Shown piece by piece: positions 44,840-55,596 of a stretch of 64,000 nucleotides of DNA. This DNA comes from Bathynomus jamesi (Eukaryota > Arthropoda > Malacostraca > Isopoda > Cirolanidae). The notes below the pieces were generated by a model that was not told where the DNA came from, made no database searches, and worked only from the letters and a program-made list of their open reading frames with translations. The stretch lies in contig JAJOZX010001569.1 of the NCBI GenBank assembly GCA_023014485.1, positions 387,001 to 451,000 of the forward strand. The letters run 5' to 3'. Both the position numbers and the translations under genes were made by a program. Numbering within the stretch: the first letter of the stretch is position 1; every line of letters starts with the position of its first letter.

Positions 44840-45246
44840 ATAAAACGTTAATAGAAAAAAACATGCGCAAGGATGGATGGTTGGGAGGGCATGGGTGGAG
44901 CTCGACACGCAGCCACCTCCTCGTGGTGAGTTCTGGATTATTTAGATCATTAATCAAAAGAACATTGATCTAAATAAACTAAGAGCTGCGTAATTCAGTA
45001 ACTATTTGGTAATTGGAACACTTAATATATAATAATAACAAGTAAGTTTCAGTTATTGTACTAATGCAGAATATAAGAAAATCATTATATTTCACTTTTT
45101 TCGACAGCTTTGTGGCACCTGAAGATATAATTTCGCAGGATTAATATTTATGCACAGTCATTATCTATAGCACCCACATATTTTCCGCACTAGCCATATT
45201 TGAATTTCGAAAAAAAGTTTAAAAACCTCATTTTCGATCCGCCCTA
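44840..45246. other. 3' non-coding part of the transposon
   Basis: AT-rich, with a GC-richer stretch at 44880-44935. It ends in the right TIR. No further gene. Confidence 0.6.
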
Positions 45247-45254
45247 GTGTAAAG

Positions 45255-45945
45255 TGTCCATTAAAGAAACTTTTAGCTAATGCTCATTTGAGCAAAGAAG
45301 AATTCTGCACTGTTTTGTGTGAAGTAGAAGCAATGGTGAACAGTAGGCCTATCACTTGCTTATAACAGTATGCAGGATGCAGAGCCATTGACACCAAATC
45401 ATTTTCTTTGTGGTAAACGATTAACATCAAGCCCCAGTTTGCCAGAAGACTTGCAGCCTATCCAGAGCACTCAAAGAGAGTTAACCAGAAGATTCAAGTA
45501 CCTTAAAGAGCTACAAGATCAGTTATGGAAGAGGTGGCAGATGGAATACTTGCCAGAACTCAATTATTACCCATCAGACAATGTAAAGGGCTCCAATGTA
45601 AATTGTATCAAGGTGGGAGAAGTGGTAATGATTGGGGATGAAAGACTAAGGCAATGCTGGAAGCTTGGCATAACTGAAGAGTTGTTTGTTGGCAAAGACA
45701 ATTTAGTTAGGTCTGCACTGGTAAAGACTTCAGAAGGAAAATTAAAGAGACCTATACAAAAACTCTATGCTTTAGAAATCAGCAAAAACACGGATAGTCA
45801 AGATGAAACATTTGAGTTACAGCCTCATGGAGAAGGCTTGGCTAAATTTGCAGAAGGTAATGACAACAATGCCTCTTCGGTGGGGAGTGTTAGAAAATCT
45901 AGAAGAGGAAGAGCCATTGTTGCCCCAAGGCGATATGATGACTAA
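45255..45945 (+). pseudogene. BEL/Pao integrase C-terminal part
   Basis: Resumes the BEL frame after the transposon: KKLLANAHLSKEEFCTVLCE, EAMVNSRPIT, a shift near 45362, then EPLTPNHFLCGKRL and RRFKYLKELQDQLWKRWQME, the DUF5641-like C-terminal domain found after BEL integrases. It ends with KSRRGRAIVAPRRYDD and a stop at 45943, reading into the 3' LTR as is usual for this group. Confidence 0.85.
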
Positions 45946-46462
45946 GCTGATTGATGCAGCATTGCTTGTATATATATTAAGTTAAGGTGTATATATATAT
46001 ATCCATCTCATAATTGTAAGGTTAGTGAAAAATTTACTTAATTTAGGGCTAGCATTTTTGGGCTCTTGTGGCATCATTTTTTTTGAGGCGCTGCGCGTCC
46101 TTCCTACTCGTTTGTTGAATGCGGCACTTACAGGGCGTGGTCTTATAGAGAGCTCTCTTGCAATTCAGTTTGGTTGTTTAGATACAAAATTGTTGCATCG
46201 TGCAATGGTGCAGGTTGTGTTGTTTTTGCAAGGTTTAGAAAGACCATAAATAGTGCCCCTTTTGTTTTTTATCTTAATTTTATGCAACTGAGGCCTAAGG
46301 TATGCCCACATCGAGTCAGCAACCCTGAGGTAGGACCTAATAGGACCTCCAAGTCCGTAAGTTTTTAGTCTAGCTTAACTTGGGCTGTAGGTTAAACTGG
46401 CCCTTCAGAGCTTGGCCGTTCACGGCTCAGCTGGGATTCTGAACCCAATAAAAAAAAAAACA
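45888..46462 (+). repeat. BEL/Pao 3' LTR
   Basis: Matches 36253-36848 from tgttagaaaatctag to aacccaataaaa, ending in an A-run and ca. The last 45 bases of pol overlap it. Confidence 0.85.
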
Positions 46463-47785
46463 GTTGATGGGTTTTGTTGTGTAGATTTGACATTCAAGGA
46501 TTGTACCTATAAAAATGTTAAGTTATCACTTCTGCCTAATCTATGTACTAATGTTATTCTTGGCCATGATTTTTTGTCTAGACATGAATCAGTTGAGATA
46601 CCTTTTGGGGGAAGAGAACCTTCCTTAACTGTATGTAACCTTGCAGCAGCCGAGGTGGAACCTCCGTCTTTATTTAATAATTTAAGTCCTGAATGCAAAC
46701 CCATTGCTATTAAGTCACGCCGATATTGTCAGACAAATATGAGTTTTATTTCGTCCGAAGTAGATCGCCTTCTTAAGGAAGGCATCATCGAACCCAGTCG
46801 AAGTCCTTGGCGGGCACAAGTTTTAGTGGTAGCCAATGAATCTCATAAAAAACGCCTAGTTATCGGTTATTCTCAAACAGTAAATAGATACACGCAGTTG
46901 GACGCTTATCCTCTGCCTAATATAAATGAAATGGTGGGCGAAATTGCACAGTATAGTATCTTTAGTACAATAGACCTTAAGAGCGCCTATCATTTGATCC
47001 CTATCAAGGAGGACGATAAGCCATACACTGCTTTCGAAGCCTGTGGCCAGCTGTTTCATTTCAATAGAATCCCGTTTGGTAACAAACGGCGTGCCTGTTT
47101 TCAGAGAGTAATCGATGACATAATTCGTAAAGAGGATTTAAAGGATACTTTCATTTATGTGGACGATATCACTATATGTGGACACGATCAGAAGGAGCAT
47201 GATGATAATTTGACAACATTTTTAAATGTAAAAAAGTATAATCTTCATATTAACGAAAATAAGAGTTCTATATCTAAGTCATCTATAGATTTACTAGGTT
47301 ATAGAATAAGTAATGGTTCTTTAAAGCCTGATCCTGAAAGGTTAAAACCACTGCTCGAAATGCCTCCTCCCAATGATGCTAAAGACATGCGCCAAGTAAT
47401 AGGTATGTTTGCCCACTATTCTAAATGGATCATAAAATTTTCCGAGAAAGTACGACCTTTGGTTGAAAATGAAACATACCCTCTCCCTCTTAACGTAATT
47501 AATGCTTTCGAAAATCTTAAAAGTGATATTGCTAATTCTGTTGTTGTTGCCATTGATGATAATATTCCTTTTGTAGTAGAGACTGATGCGTCTGATTACG
47601 CAATAGCTGCTCAATTTTGTCAAGCTGGACGTCCAGTCGCCGTTTTCGCCCGTACTCCGTCGCCCTCTGAAAGGAATCATTCCTCTATAGAAAAAGAAGC
47701 ATACGCCATTGTTGAGTCTATCCGAAAATGGCGGCATTATCTGCTTGGTAAACACTTTAAACTAGTAACGATCAAAGGTCAGTAG
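46463..47785 (+). pseudogene. Gypsy protease (C-terminal part), reverse transcriptase, RNase H
   Basis: VKLSLLPNLCTNVILGHDFL is the C-terminal protease region. RT: VDRLLKEGIIEPSRSPWRAQ, KKRLVIGYSQTVNRYTQLDA, FSTIDLKSAYHLIPI (first Asp), FNRIPFGNKRRACFQRVID, DTFIYVDDITICGHD (catalytic YVDD at 47156-47167) and DLLGYRISNGSLKPDPERL. RNase H: FVVETDASDYAIAAQFCQAG. GNKRRACF departs from the usual GLKNAGATF. A one-base loss near 47771 ends the frame. The open frame starts upstream in the LTR, but that start is spurious. Confidence 0.87.
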
Positions 47786-48369
47786 CGTTTATGTTTGACA
47801 CTAAACATGAAGGAAAAGTTAAGAACGAGAAAATCATGAGATGGAGACTTCAATTATCAAGATTCAGTTATGACACTGTATATCAATCCGGAAGAGAAAA
47901 TATAGCTCCAGATACGCTTTCTCGCTCATTTATAGTATCTATTAATAAACATCATTTAGAAGAGTTACACATTGCCTTGTGCCATCCCGGAGTAACTAGA
48001 ATGTGGCACTTTGTTAGAAGCCGAAACCTCCCATATTCAATTGAAGATGTAAAAAACGTTATTTCAAAATGCATTGTATGCGCCCACTGTATGTAAACCG
48101 AAGTATTTAAATAGTAATCAAGGTCAGTTAATAAAAGCTACACAACCTTTCGAAAGATTAAATATTGACTTTAAAGGTCCTTTGCCTTCCAATTCCCATA
48201 ATCGTTATCTGCTAACGATAGTAGACGAATTTTCGAGGTTTCCTTTCGCGTTTTCATGTGCGGACACTTCTGCTGAAACTGTTGTCTTAGTCAACTTTTT
48301 GCTATCTTTGGTGCACCCGCGTCTGTGCACTCCGATAGAAGTTCCTCCTCTATGTCGTGTACACTTAAA
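47786..48369 (+). pseudogene. Gypsy RNase H end and integrase start
   Basis: Continues with VAFMFDTKHEGKVKNEKIM and ENIAPDTLSRSFIVS, the HHCC finger (HIALCHPGVTRMWHFVRS, ISKCIVCAHC), a 4-base insertion near 48092, then TQPFERLNIDFKGPLPSNS and VDEFSRFPFAFSCADTSAE. A further shift near 48290 and truncation at ~48369 remove the rest of the catalytic core. Confidence 0.83.
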
Positions 48370-48462
48370 CGGTACCCGGTCGATTCGCCGACGGACGTTT
48401 TGCCGACAGACATTTTGCCGACGGACGTTTCGCCGAACGGACGATTCGCCGAATGGACTGTC
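48370..48462. repeat. ~15 bp array of ttYgccgaYggacg units
   Basis: Five to six imperfect units (attcgccgacggacg, ttttgccgacagaca, ttttgccgacggacg, tttcgccgaacggacg, attcgccgaatggac). It is much more GC-rich than its surroundings and begins exactly at the Gypsy break. Confidence 0.8.
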
Positions 48463-48799
48463 ATTAATATTTCTATGACAAAACACACACACACATGTTA
48501 TTAAAGGTTATTATTAAATGTTACTGAATTATTTTGTTAAAATATTAAATTATGTTAAATTGACAGTTATAGACGCTTGACGTAAAAACATAGATACCTT
48601 TTTAAAATAAATTTATATCGATAATACTATATAAAATGTTTAGCTATATATATATATATATATTTTTAATATATATAATATATGTTTAGGTTGCGCCCCC
48701 TCAACCAGTTCCATTGGTTGAAACAACATCACATATAAAATTGTTTTTGGATTGAACAATATTTAGAGGTCGCCCCCGCTTATTAAAGTTCATAAAATA

Positions 48800-49322
48800 T
48801 AGCTATTATTTATGCAATTAATATTTGAAATTACTAGCAGTTGTCAAGTATACTAAACATATGTTTTTAATTAATTAATCATCATATTTATGATGAATTC
48901 AATTAAATGAATATATTAGAGATAATTGTCAAGTTTGTAGCTGAAAATATTGCTTGATAAGACAAGATCAACCTGTTTAAACATGTTTCATCAAGAATGC
49001 TCCAGATTATGTTGCAATTGTTTATTTGTCATCATTCAGTGTTCTGCTGTCATAAGTAAAAGGTGTGTAACTGTGTATCACTATACTTCTTTTTTGCTAT
49101 TATCAGATAATAAACTATGTTATTTATATTTTTCACAATTATTTATACTGATTTTGTTATTAGTGTTTGAAAAAAATTTAATGAATTTAATGAAAAAATT
49201 AGAATTTATGCTCTTATACACATATTATGAAGTTTTAAACAATGTTGCTATTTGTCACAAAGAATTTAATTTAGTTCAATGGAAATTTTACCTGACATGT
49301 GTTTCATGATCTGTGTTTCTAT
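48800..49322. other. Non-coding 5' region of the transposon
   Basis: AT-rich. A frame at 48950-49309 (119 codons) is Ile/Leu/Phe-rich and has no recognisable motif. Confidence 0.4.
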
Positions 49323-50278
49323 CAGTGGCGTCACTAGAGGGGTGCGGGGGGTTTTTGTGCAGTGTTTGAGCAGAAATTTATTATTTTTTATAAAAATATC
49401 CCTGTAGTTAGTTATAACAACAAAAACATTTTTCGTAAGCCCAGCTTACATGTATCAATATACCTACAAGGCTAAAACTCTATGCTAATTTACTTTTTGA
49501 ACCTTCTAATGCGCTCCGGTCAGAGCTGTCATTATTACCCAATTACAATGACGCTTCGAATCACGTGGTTTCGTCTGCACGCTCTACAAGCACGCGCTGT
49601 TGTTTTCGTTGCTGCTGGTGTTTTTATAGTCGCTGATTTTGTCAAATTTTCTGTTGTTTTAGCTACAATATTGTGGTAATTAGTATTTGTGAACCTATAT
49701 CAATAACTTTTTGAGAATGAAGTAGTAATTAAAGGAAAAGAAGGAGAAAAATAAAAAAAGGCTTCCGCTCAGTTGTTGCAGCCTCTGTCTTTATGATGTT
49801 GCAGCCTCAAATTTATGAGTATATTTCCATATGCATTTGTCTACAACTTCTACATTATTTGGGCCGTTATTGATTATGCAAACCTAATCCATTAATGTAC
49901 TGTATCTCATGTAACGGTAAAGTTTAACGTTAAAATGAATATAATTTTGATGTAGTTCTTAAACGTTTTTACTTCGAATTCTATTGTTTTCTTACCGAAT
50001 TTTCACTTTAACCACATGAAACTATGTAAATGTAAATACATTTAGGCTGTGCGTATGATATTGTAATTTAAAGGAGTAATTTTAATTTTGCTAGTTGTTT
50101 ATGTCACTACTATTGCCATTACATTCAGTGATATACGGGAATTACGATTTACGAGTAACATTAGTACAAAAAACATTACTAAGGATTCTGTATGGTCTGG
50201 TACGGGAGGAGGTCCATGGGGGGGGGGTGACACCATGAGTTACCGCACTGGGTGACACCAACCCTAGTGACGCCACTG
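49323..50278. repeat. hAT-type MITE with 7 bp TSD
   Basis: Perfect TIR core cagtggcgtcactag / ctagtgacgccactg, flanked by tttctat on both sides (49316-49322 and 50279-50285). The flank base next to it differs, so the duplication may originally have been 8. The open frame 49482-49679 inside is not a gene. Confidence 0.85.
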
Positions 50279-50463
50279 TTTCTATTTCCAATAAAATAGC
50301 AAAATATAAATTTCTACTACAAAAATATTTATTCCTTGTTTCTTAGATTAAAAAATAATAGGAATAATAATTGAGAAAAATACGTTAGATTTATAAAATA
50401 GACCAAATTAACTTTTGTCTACCAAATTTTTTTTTTTTTGTAATTTAAAAAAGTCAAAACAGT

Positions 50464-50483
50464 GATTTAGCCCTGCTCTTATT
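50464..50483 (+). promoter_or_regulatory. Splice-acceptor-like site before the transposase ATG
   Basis: A pyrimidine-rich stretch ending in tttgcag lies immediately before ATG 50484. A similar arrangement precedes the related gene at 42593, so a 5' intron may be a shared feature. No donor site has been identified. Confidence 0.45.
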
Positions 50484-52688
50484 TTGCAGATGAATACAAG
50501 AAGACCATTCTATTTGCTCGGATCTACAGTAGATGATATTAAAGGCTCAAAGCTGCCCCCATATAGGCAAGCTTTTGGTTATTTTATGCACCTCCACAGA
50601 GAGAAAAACATGACAATCCGCGATGCTCTGCGTCAATCTATTCGAGCCACAATAGTTATCTGGGATAAGGCCAATATTCCTACTCAGCAGGAACCTCGTG
50701 CCATGAAGAAGTTAGAGAATTTCTTTAACGAATGGACTTGCTTAAAGAAGCATGCTTCCAGAACAAGCCAGAGCCATAAAACCAAGGAGGCTGATTTTGT
50801 AGAGCGATTGGAAGATCTCTTTGACATCGCCCATGGAGACGCTGAGAAGCTGATCAAGAATCGTGAGGACTGGGAGTTCCTTCAACTGCAAAGACAAAAA
50901 GGTCGTCCTGGCTCAATCGGTGGTGTGGACACTGTACATCTTCACCGCACAAAAAATGCAGTCAAACGGTTGGAAGCTGAGGCAGAGAGAAAAAGAAAGT
51001 CAGAATCTTTGATGGAGGCGTCTACTAGTCAAGTTGTACTGGCTTCTTCCACATCTTCCAGCAACACTGATGAAAGTGAGAATGAGGAGGAGGAGCCCAA
51101 AGGAGCTTGTGCTTTACCAAAATCTAAGAAAAAACGAGGCATGAAAAACATCATGACTATTCAGATGTCTGCTGCCCTGGATCGTACACAAATTTCCTCT
51201 AGAAAGGCAACATTTATCCTCGCAGAGGCAGCTAAAAGCTTTGGTTTGGACGCTTCAGATTACAACATAAACCAACATTCTATCCATCGCCTTCGAAATA
51301 AGAACCGAGCTCGTCATGCTAAAGAACTTAAGGAGCATTTCCATGGAGAATGTTCTATGACAGTCCACTGGGATGGCAAGATGATGGAGGACCTCACCTC
51401 GCACAAGCACATTGATCGTCTCCCAGTACTTGTGTCAGGACCTGGTGTTGAACAGCTGCTTGGTGTCCCCAAAATCCCAAACTCAACTGGAGAAGCACAA
51501 GCTGAAGCCGTCTTTAACTGCCTGAATGAATGGGGAATTACAGAGAGAGTAAAAGCAATTTGTTTCGATACAACAGCTTCAAACACGGGTCAATATAGTG
51601 GAGCCTGTGCTCTCATCGAAGCAAAATTGGGACATGATGTTTTGTACTTGCCTTGTACACCATGTTTTAGATTTATTGTTGGGAGCTGCATTTGAAGCAA
51701 CATTGGGATCTACATCAACTGGTCCAGAGATATTGATCTTTAAGCGTTTTCGTGACAATTGGACTTCTGTTGATCAAAGCCAGTTCCAAACAGGTGAGAC
51801 AGACACGATTACTAAAGAAGCAATTATCCAGTCTAAAACTGAACTAATTCAGTTTGCTAGATCCCAGGCACCTATGCTACGGGATGACTATCAAGAACTT
51901 TTGGATCTGTCCATCATCTTTCTTGGAGGTGTCCCCAATAAAGGCATCAAGTTTCGTGCACCAGGTGCCATGCATCGAGCTCGCTGGATGTCCAAAGCGC
52001 TCTATTCTATCAAGATGTGGCTTTTTCGAAACCAGTTCAAGATGACTAAGACTGAAGAACGAGGAATTCGAGATCTTTCCCTTTTTTTTTCATCTATATG
52101 AAGGCTTGGACAACATCCTCACTCCCTATTGAAACCCCATTTAATGACTGGCTCCTTATGAGGTCATTGATTAATTATCCTAACAAAAAGATTTCTGATG
52201 CAACTAAAAAAAAGCTCTCTAACCACTTATGGTACCTGTCTGAAGAAGCAGTTGGTCTTGCTTTCTTTGATGAGCGAATTACTACAGATGTAAAGAAACG
52301 CATGGTAAAGGCATTAGAAGATGAGTCCACTGATAGACCACCCAAGCGTCCTCGGATTCCTGAATCGACCTTCTGCTCTGGTGAAGGACTACACCAACTT
52401 GTTACAAGAAATACTAGAGAATTCTTTACTAAGCTGAATTTGCCAGAAGGATTTCTGAACAAGGCACCCAGCACTTGGACATCCAACTGTGAATATTTAA
52501 GGGCCAGAGCTATTGTTGCAGCTCTATCTGTTGTAAATGACCGGGCAGAACGTGCAGTAGCTTTAGTTCAAGAGCTGAATAAGAAATTGACAGTGGGGGA
52601 AGAGCAGCTCCAGTTCCTGCTCCAAATTGTTGCAAAACACCGCCAGAGTCACCCAGTTCCATCAAAAACTGTTCTTCTCAAAAAATAA
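50484..52688 (+). pseudogene. Transposase, DTTASNTG family, nearly intact
   Basis: Frame 1 (50484-51695) has MNTRRPFYLLGSTVDDI, IVIWDKANIPTQQ, a basic/acidic linker with KKKRG, CSMTVHWDGKMMEDL (Asp297), RVKAICFDTTASNTGQYSG (Asp362) and ALIEAKLGHDVLYLPC. A small deletion near 51655 shifts the frame. 51661-52101 continues HHVLDLLLGAAFEATLG, EILIFKRFRDNWTS and RAPGAMHRARWMSKALYSIK. A second shift at a T-run (52081-52090) leads to 52098-52688 with NHLWYLSEEAVGLAFFDERI and VVNDRAERAVALVQELNKKL. Total ~730 codons with only two lesions. It aligns along its length with the pseudogene at 9414-11812. The catalytic assignment is inferred from motif order. Confidence 0.8.
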
Positions 52689-52699
52689 CCATCAATGAG

Positions 52700-53110
52700 G
52701 TCGCACCTTAAAATACACCATATTGTATAATCATTGTATATTAAATAAATGTTGTATAAGGAAATAATGCTAATTAAAGTAATTAAAGTATGTAAATAGC
52801 ACTGGCATTTTGAATTTATCTCTATATAATAAACTAATGGTTTTTTTTTGTAGCAATGCTTCATTGCTGATTGTATATAAAAAAAGAGCCAGGAAGGATT
52901 TTGGATAGGAGAAAAAGGATTGGGATAAAGAAGGATTGAGGACCAAAGGATGGATTATAACAACATCAAGGATAGGTTAGAAAAGGATCAATGATAAATA
53001 AGAAGGCCTATACTTATAAAAACGAATCAAACTAAAAAAAGAAGGAAGGAATTATGTGTATAATGAGCATAATCATATGTCAGGAGCTATTATGCCATGG
53101 TCACCATTTT
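52700..53110. other. Non-coding 3' region of the transposon
   Basis: AT-rich, with an A/G-rich stretch (52878-53050, words such as aggattgg, aaaaggat, gaaggaagg). No gene seen. Confidence 0.45.
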
Positions 53111-53257
53111 TATTAGCCGGGGGCGACCCCTAAATATGAGCCAATTTGTGTCAAACTTTCAAGTTTTAGTTTTTATGCTAAATGGAACTATTTTAGGGGG
53201 CGCAGATAAAATAATTCAACATTTCAATTTTTGACTACCCAATAAGAGACACCCTAA

Positions 53258-53286
53258 TATATATATATATACACACATACACACAT

Positions 53287-53340
<54 letters not shown>

Positions 53341-53605
53341 GGTGCTGGTTAAGTATGCGGTCTACCATCTGAGTTTTGACAGAATATTTTCGTTAAAACT
53401 AACGAAAATATCACGACTTAACCTAACCAATTATCAAGGGCGTACTAATTATAACATTGTTTGTTTCTGGAATAGTATTTACTATTTACTAATACATCAA
53501 CTGTACGCCCTTGATAATTGGTTAGGTTAAGTCGTGATATTTTCGTTAGTTTTAGTGAAAATATTCTGTCAAAACTCAGATGGTAGACCGCATACTTAAC
53601 CAGCA

Positions 53606-53654
<49 letters not shown>
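53258..53654. repeat. Palindrome with ~108 bp arms between (TA)n microsatellites
   Basis: The arms 53341-53447 and 53500-53607 are near-perfect inverted copies (gtgctggttaagtatgcggt / accgcatacttaaccagcac). The loop is ~50 bp. Each arm has an inner small palindrome around gatattttcgtta. Long TA runs border both sides (about 53258-53340 and 53608-53654). Part of the arm (aactaacgaaaatatca, cttaacctaaccaat) is shared with 2602-2640. Confidence 0.85.
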
Positions 53655-53660
<6 letters not shown>

Positions 53661-55575
53661 AACAACGAATAATCCATATTCATTTTTACATAAGACCCAA
53701 AATCGCTTAACGCGAGTTTGGATAATAATTTTACTTGTAGCTTCCTATTTTTGTTCGTGTCACAACCCTACGATCTACCATATCTATGGTTTAGTCGTAT
53801 CCATTTTCCATTTGTTATAGAAGTTATTATAATTAATTATGAATTGTCTTGCATCTCACCCTCGACCCTAGATTATGCATACACATTGCATGTAACAGGA
53901 TTGGAACCCGGAGTTGTACTTCTTAGTCATTACTACCCACTCTTTGTCTCTAATTCGTTCTGGTAAATCTTCCTAATAATGATTTGTACTATACGTAAAA
54001 ATTCAATAACTATGACGTCACATTTTCCCGTCATTTATTTCCCTTCATCATATATCTAGTATTCAATGTATGAAAATTCTTTAACATCATAATAAAAACT
54101 GTACACTCTATAGAAGTCATTATTTATATGTTATGTAGTATAAATATAACTATTATTCGACCATATACCCCGCCCCCATACGTCCATATCTTATCTTGAC
54201 CATTATCGTATGTCAATTTTATTAAATATTCATTTTTGCTATGAAACGCCAAACTTTAGGCCTTCGTTCGAAAACGCAAAAATACGTTCTTGTATTGTTT
54301 TTTTTAATTATTTTTTTTCAAGTGCGTTCACCCCTCAAGATATTCATAAATGCTTAGTAAGATCAAATTCCGCTCACTACGACAGATTCGAACGCCTCAA
54401 AGATAAAATATCTCCTTTCGCTCTGATTTCAAATTTATAACATATTATAACATATTATAACATATTTTTTATATAAATCCAAACCATATGTGCCCATGTA
54501 CTTTGTATTATATTTCTAACATCTTAATTGTCTATTAATATGAAACACTGTAAAAACAAAACAAAGTTATAGTAACTGTTTAATTGTAATCAACTGTAAT
54601 ACTTTAATTTAATATAACGTAATGTACTTTAATGAAACTGTAATTAATAATAACTTGTAATGTACTTCATTGAAACTGTAATTAAATGTAATGATTTAAT
54701 TTATAATGTAAGAATGTACTTTAAATAGAACTTTAATGGACAATCATAAGCGAATGTGAAGTAATCCATAATTGTAATCGTAATTGTAATGAACCAAAAT
54801 TAATACGTACTCAGTCGTGTACTTAAATTGTACTTATGTGTACTATTACGAAATGATATCGCCTTCATAAATGTAGACTCGGCGAAAAATACAAATTAGT
54901 TTTTATTTTTATTTTTTTAAATTTTTATTTGCAATCTTTCAAACATCTGATCATGTGTTTAAAAGGGGGAAATTTAACCTTCGACTGTCTTCCCCCAAAC
55001 ATTTAGGTTTATATTATACATGTATTTGTAAAATTACGGCACTTGATTAAGTCACTTCATTATAGCACTTCATTACGACTCCCTTGTTAGCAGCCTTGCT
55101 GCGGGGAGGGGGCAGAGGCCCCTTGCCTTCTTAATATTTTTAGATTCCGGCCTGAGCCATGGTCGAAAGAGGTCGAACCTCTACCCCTGTAAATTCAGAG
55201 CACTACCTGTACATTTTGAGAAGTAAACTAAATGTAAGAGAAACTTTTTATTTTCCCCTTCGAGCCGTGCTCTCTTCAGAAGAACTTAGTCGGTTAAGTC
55301 GATAATTTTAGTATCAGAGAAAGTATCAGAGAAAGTATCAGAGTATTATAGAAAGAGAAGAATTAAAAATTGGCGACCCTTTGCCCAAATTAAGAGATAA
55401 CCCAAGCACCATAGAAGATATTGGCATAACAGTCTGGCGAGTCTGTAGCCAAGAGTTTAACAAGAGGTGACCGAAAAGAATTAGAATGTTATAGAAGAAA
55501 TATCCGTTGCTTGCCTCCTAACTAGAACCCCCGTCGATCCGAACCACCACAGGGCCATAGACGGAGGGGTTAACA
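53655..55575 (+). repeat. LARD 5' LTR
   Basis: From aaaatgaacaacgaataatc to gacggaggggttaaca. The first few bases of the LTR (tgtaa) are replaced by the adjoining (TA)n. It contains a short array of ttataacata (54439-54468). The frames at 53718-53966 and 54210-54440 occur in both LTRs with frame-changing differences and are not genes. Confidence 0.85.
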
Positions 55576-55578
55576 AAC

Positions 55579-55596
55579 TGGCGACCCTTTACCAGG
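55579..55596 (+). promoter_or_regulatory. Putative primer-binding site of the LARD
   Basis: tggcgaccctttaccagg begins three bases after the LTR's CA. The same string recurs at about 55611, and a variant (tggcgaccctttgccc) lies inside each LTR (55370, 60973). It may pair with an Arg-type tRNA end (TGGCGA...), but this is not certain. Confidence 0.55.

Larger units (their letters stand above)
42083..45246 (+). mobile_element. Complete DNA transposon with 8 bp TSD, TAGGG ends
   Basis: A perfect 8 bp duplication gtgtaaag (42075-42082 and 45247-45254) brackets it. Removing the element and one copy restores the BEL integrase frame. The TIRs are ~60 bp: left tagggcggagtgaaaacctc, right reversed tagggcggatcgaaaatgag, and both contain ggctagtgYggaaaatRtgt. 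A second inverted pair, atatcttcaggtgccacaa, lies at 42190-42208 and 45110-45128. It holds one long ORF. An 8 bp duplication with YAGGG-type ends is what hAT elements show. Confidence 0.92.
36253..46462 (+). mobile_element. BEL/Pao LTR retrotransposon with both LTRs
   Basis: LTRs are at 36253-36848 and 45888-46462, with the primer site after the first. The gag-protease-RT-RNase H-integrase order is that of BEL/Pao. The integrase is split by a DNA transposon (42083-45246). The flanks differ: a hAT fragment on the left and a Gypsy copy on the right, with no 4-6 bp duplication. Either the ends have recombined or one side was rearranged. Many frameshifts make it non-functional. Confidence 0.88.
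46463..48369 (+). mobile_element. Sense-strand Gypsy retrotransposon fragment
   Basis: Begins abruptly at the end of the BEL 3' LTR inside the protease and ends abruptly at 48369 within integrase, where an unrelated repeat starts. It is the same family as the antisense copy at 31272-34345. No LTR is visible. Confidence 0.85.
48692..53204 (+). mobile_element. Transposon of the DTTASNTG family, with nested MITE
   Basis: The ends are inverted: tgcgccccct..agttccatt and 'atttagaggtcgcccccg' on the left (48692-48790) pair with cgggggcgacccctaaat and aatggaac..agggggcgca on the right (53118-53204). Inside are a + strand transposase (50484-52688) and a hAT-type MITE (49323-50278). No target duplication was recognised, perhaps because the outer flanks have changed. 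Confidence 0.75.

Noticed and set aside
49482..49679. 65-codon frame inside the hAT MITE
   Set aside because: MITE interior, no homology, and hydrophobic composition typical of random AT/GT-rich sequence.
53718..53966. 82-codon frame present in both LARD LTRs
   Set aside because: The duplication is explained by the LTRs. A 3 bp difference and other changes between copies give no sign of selection, and no motif is visible.
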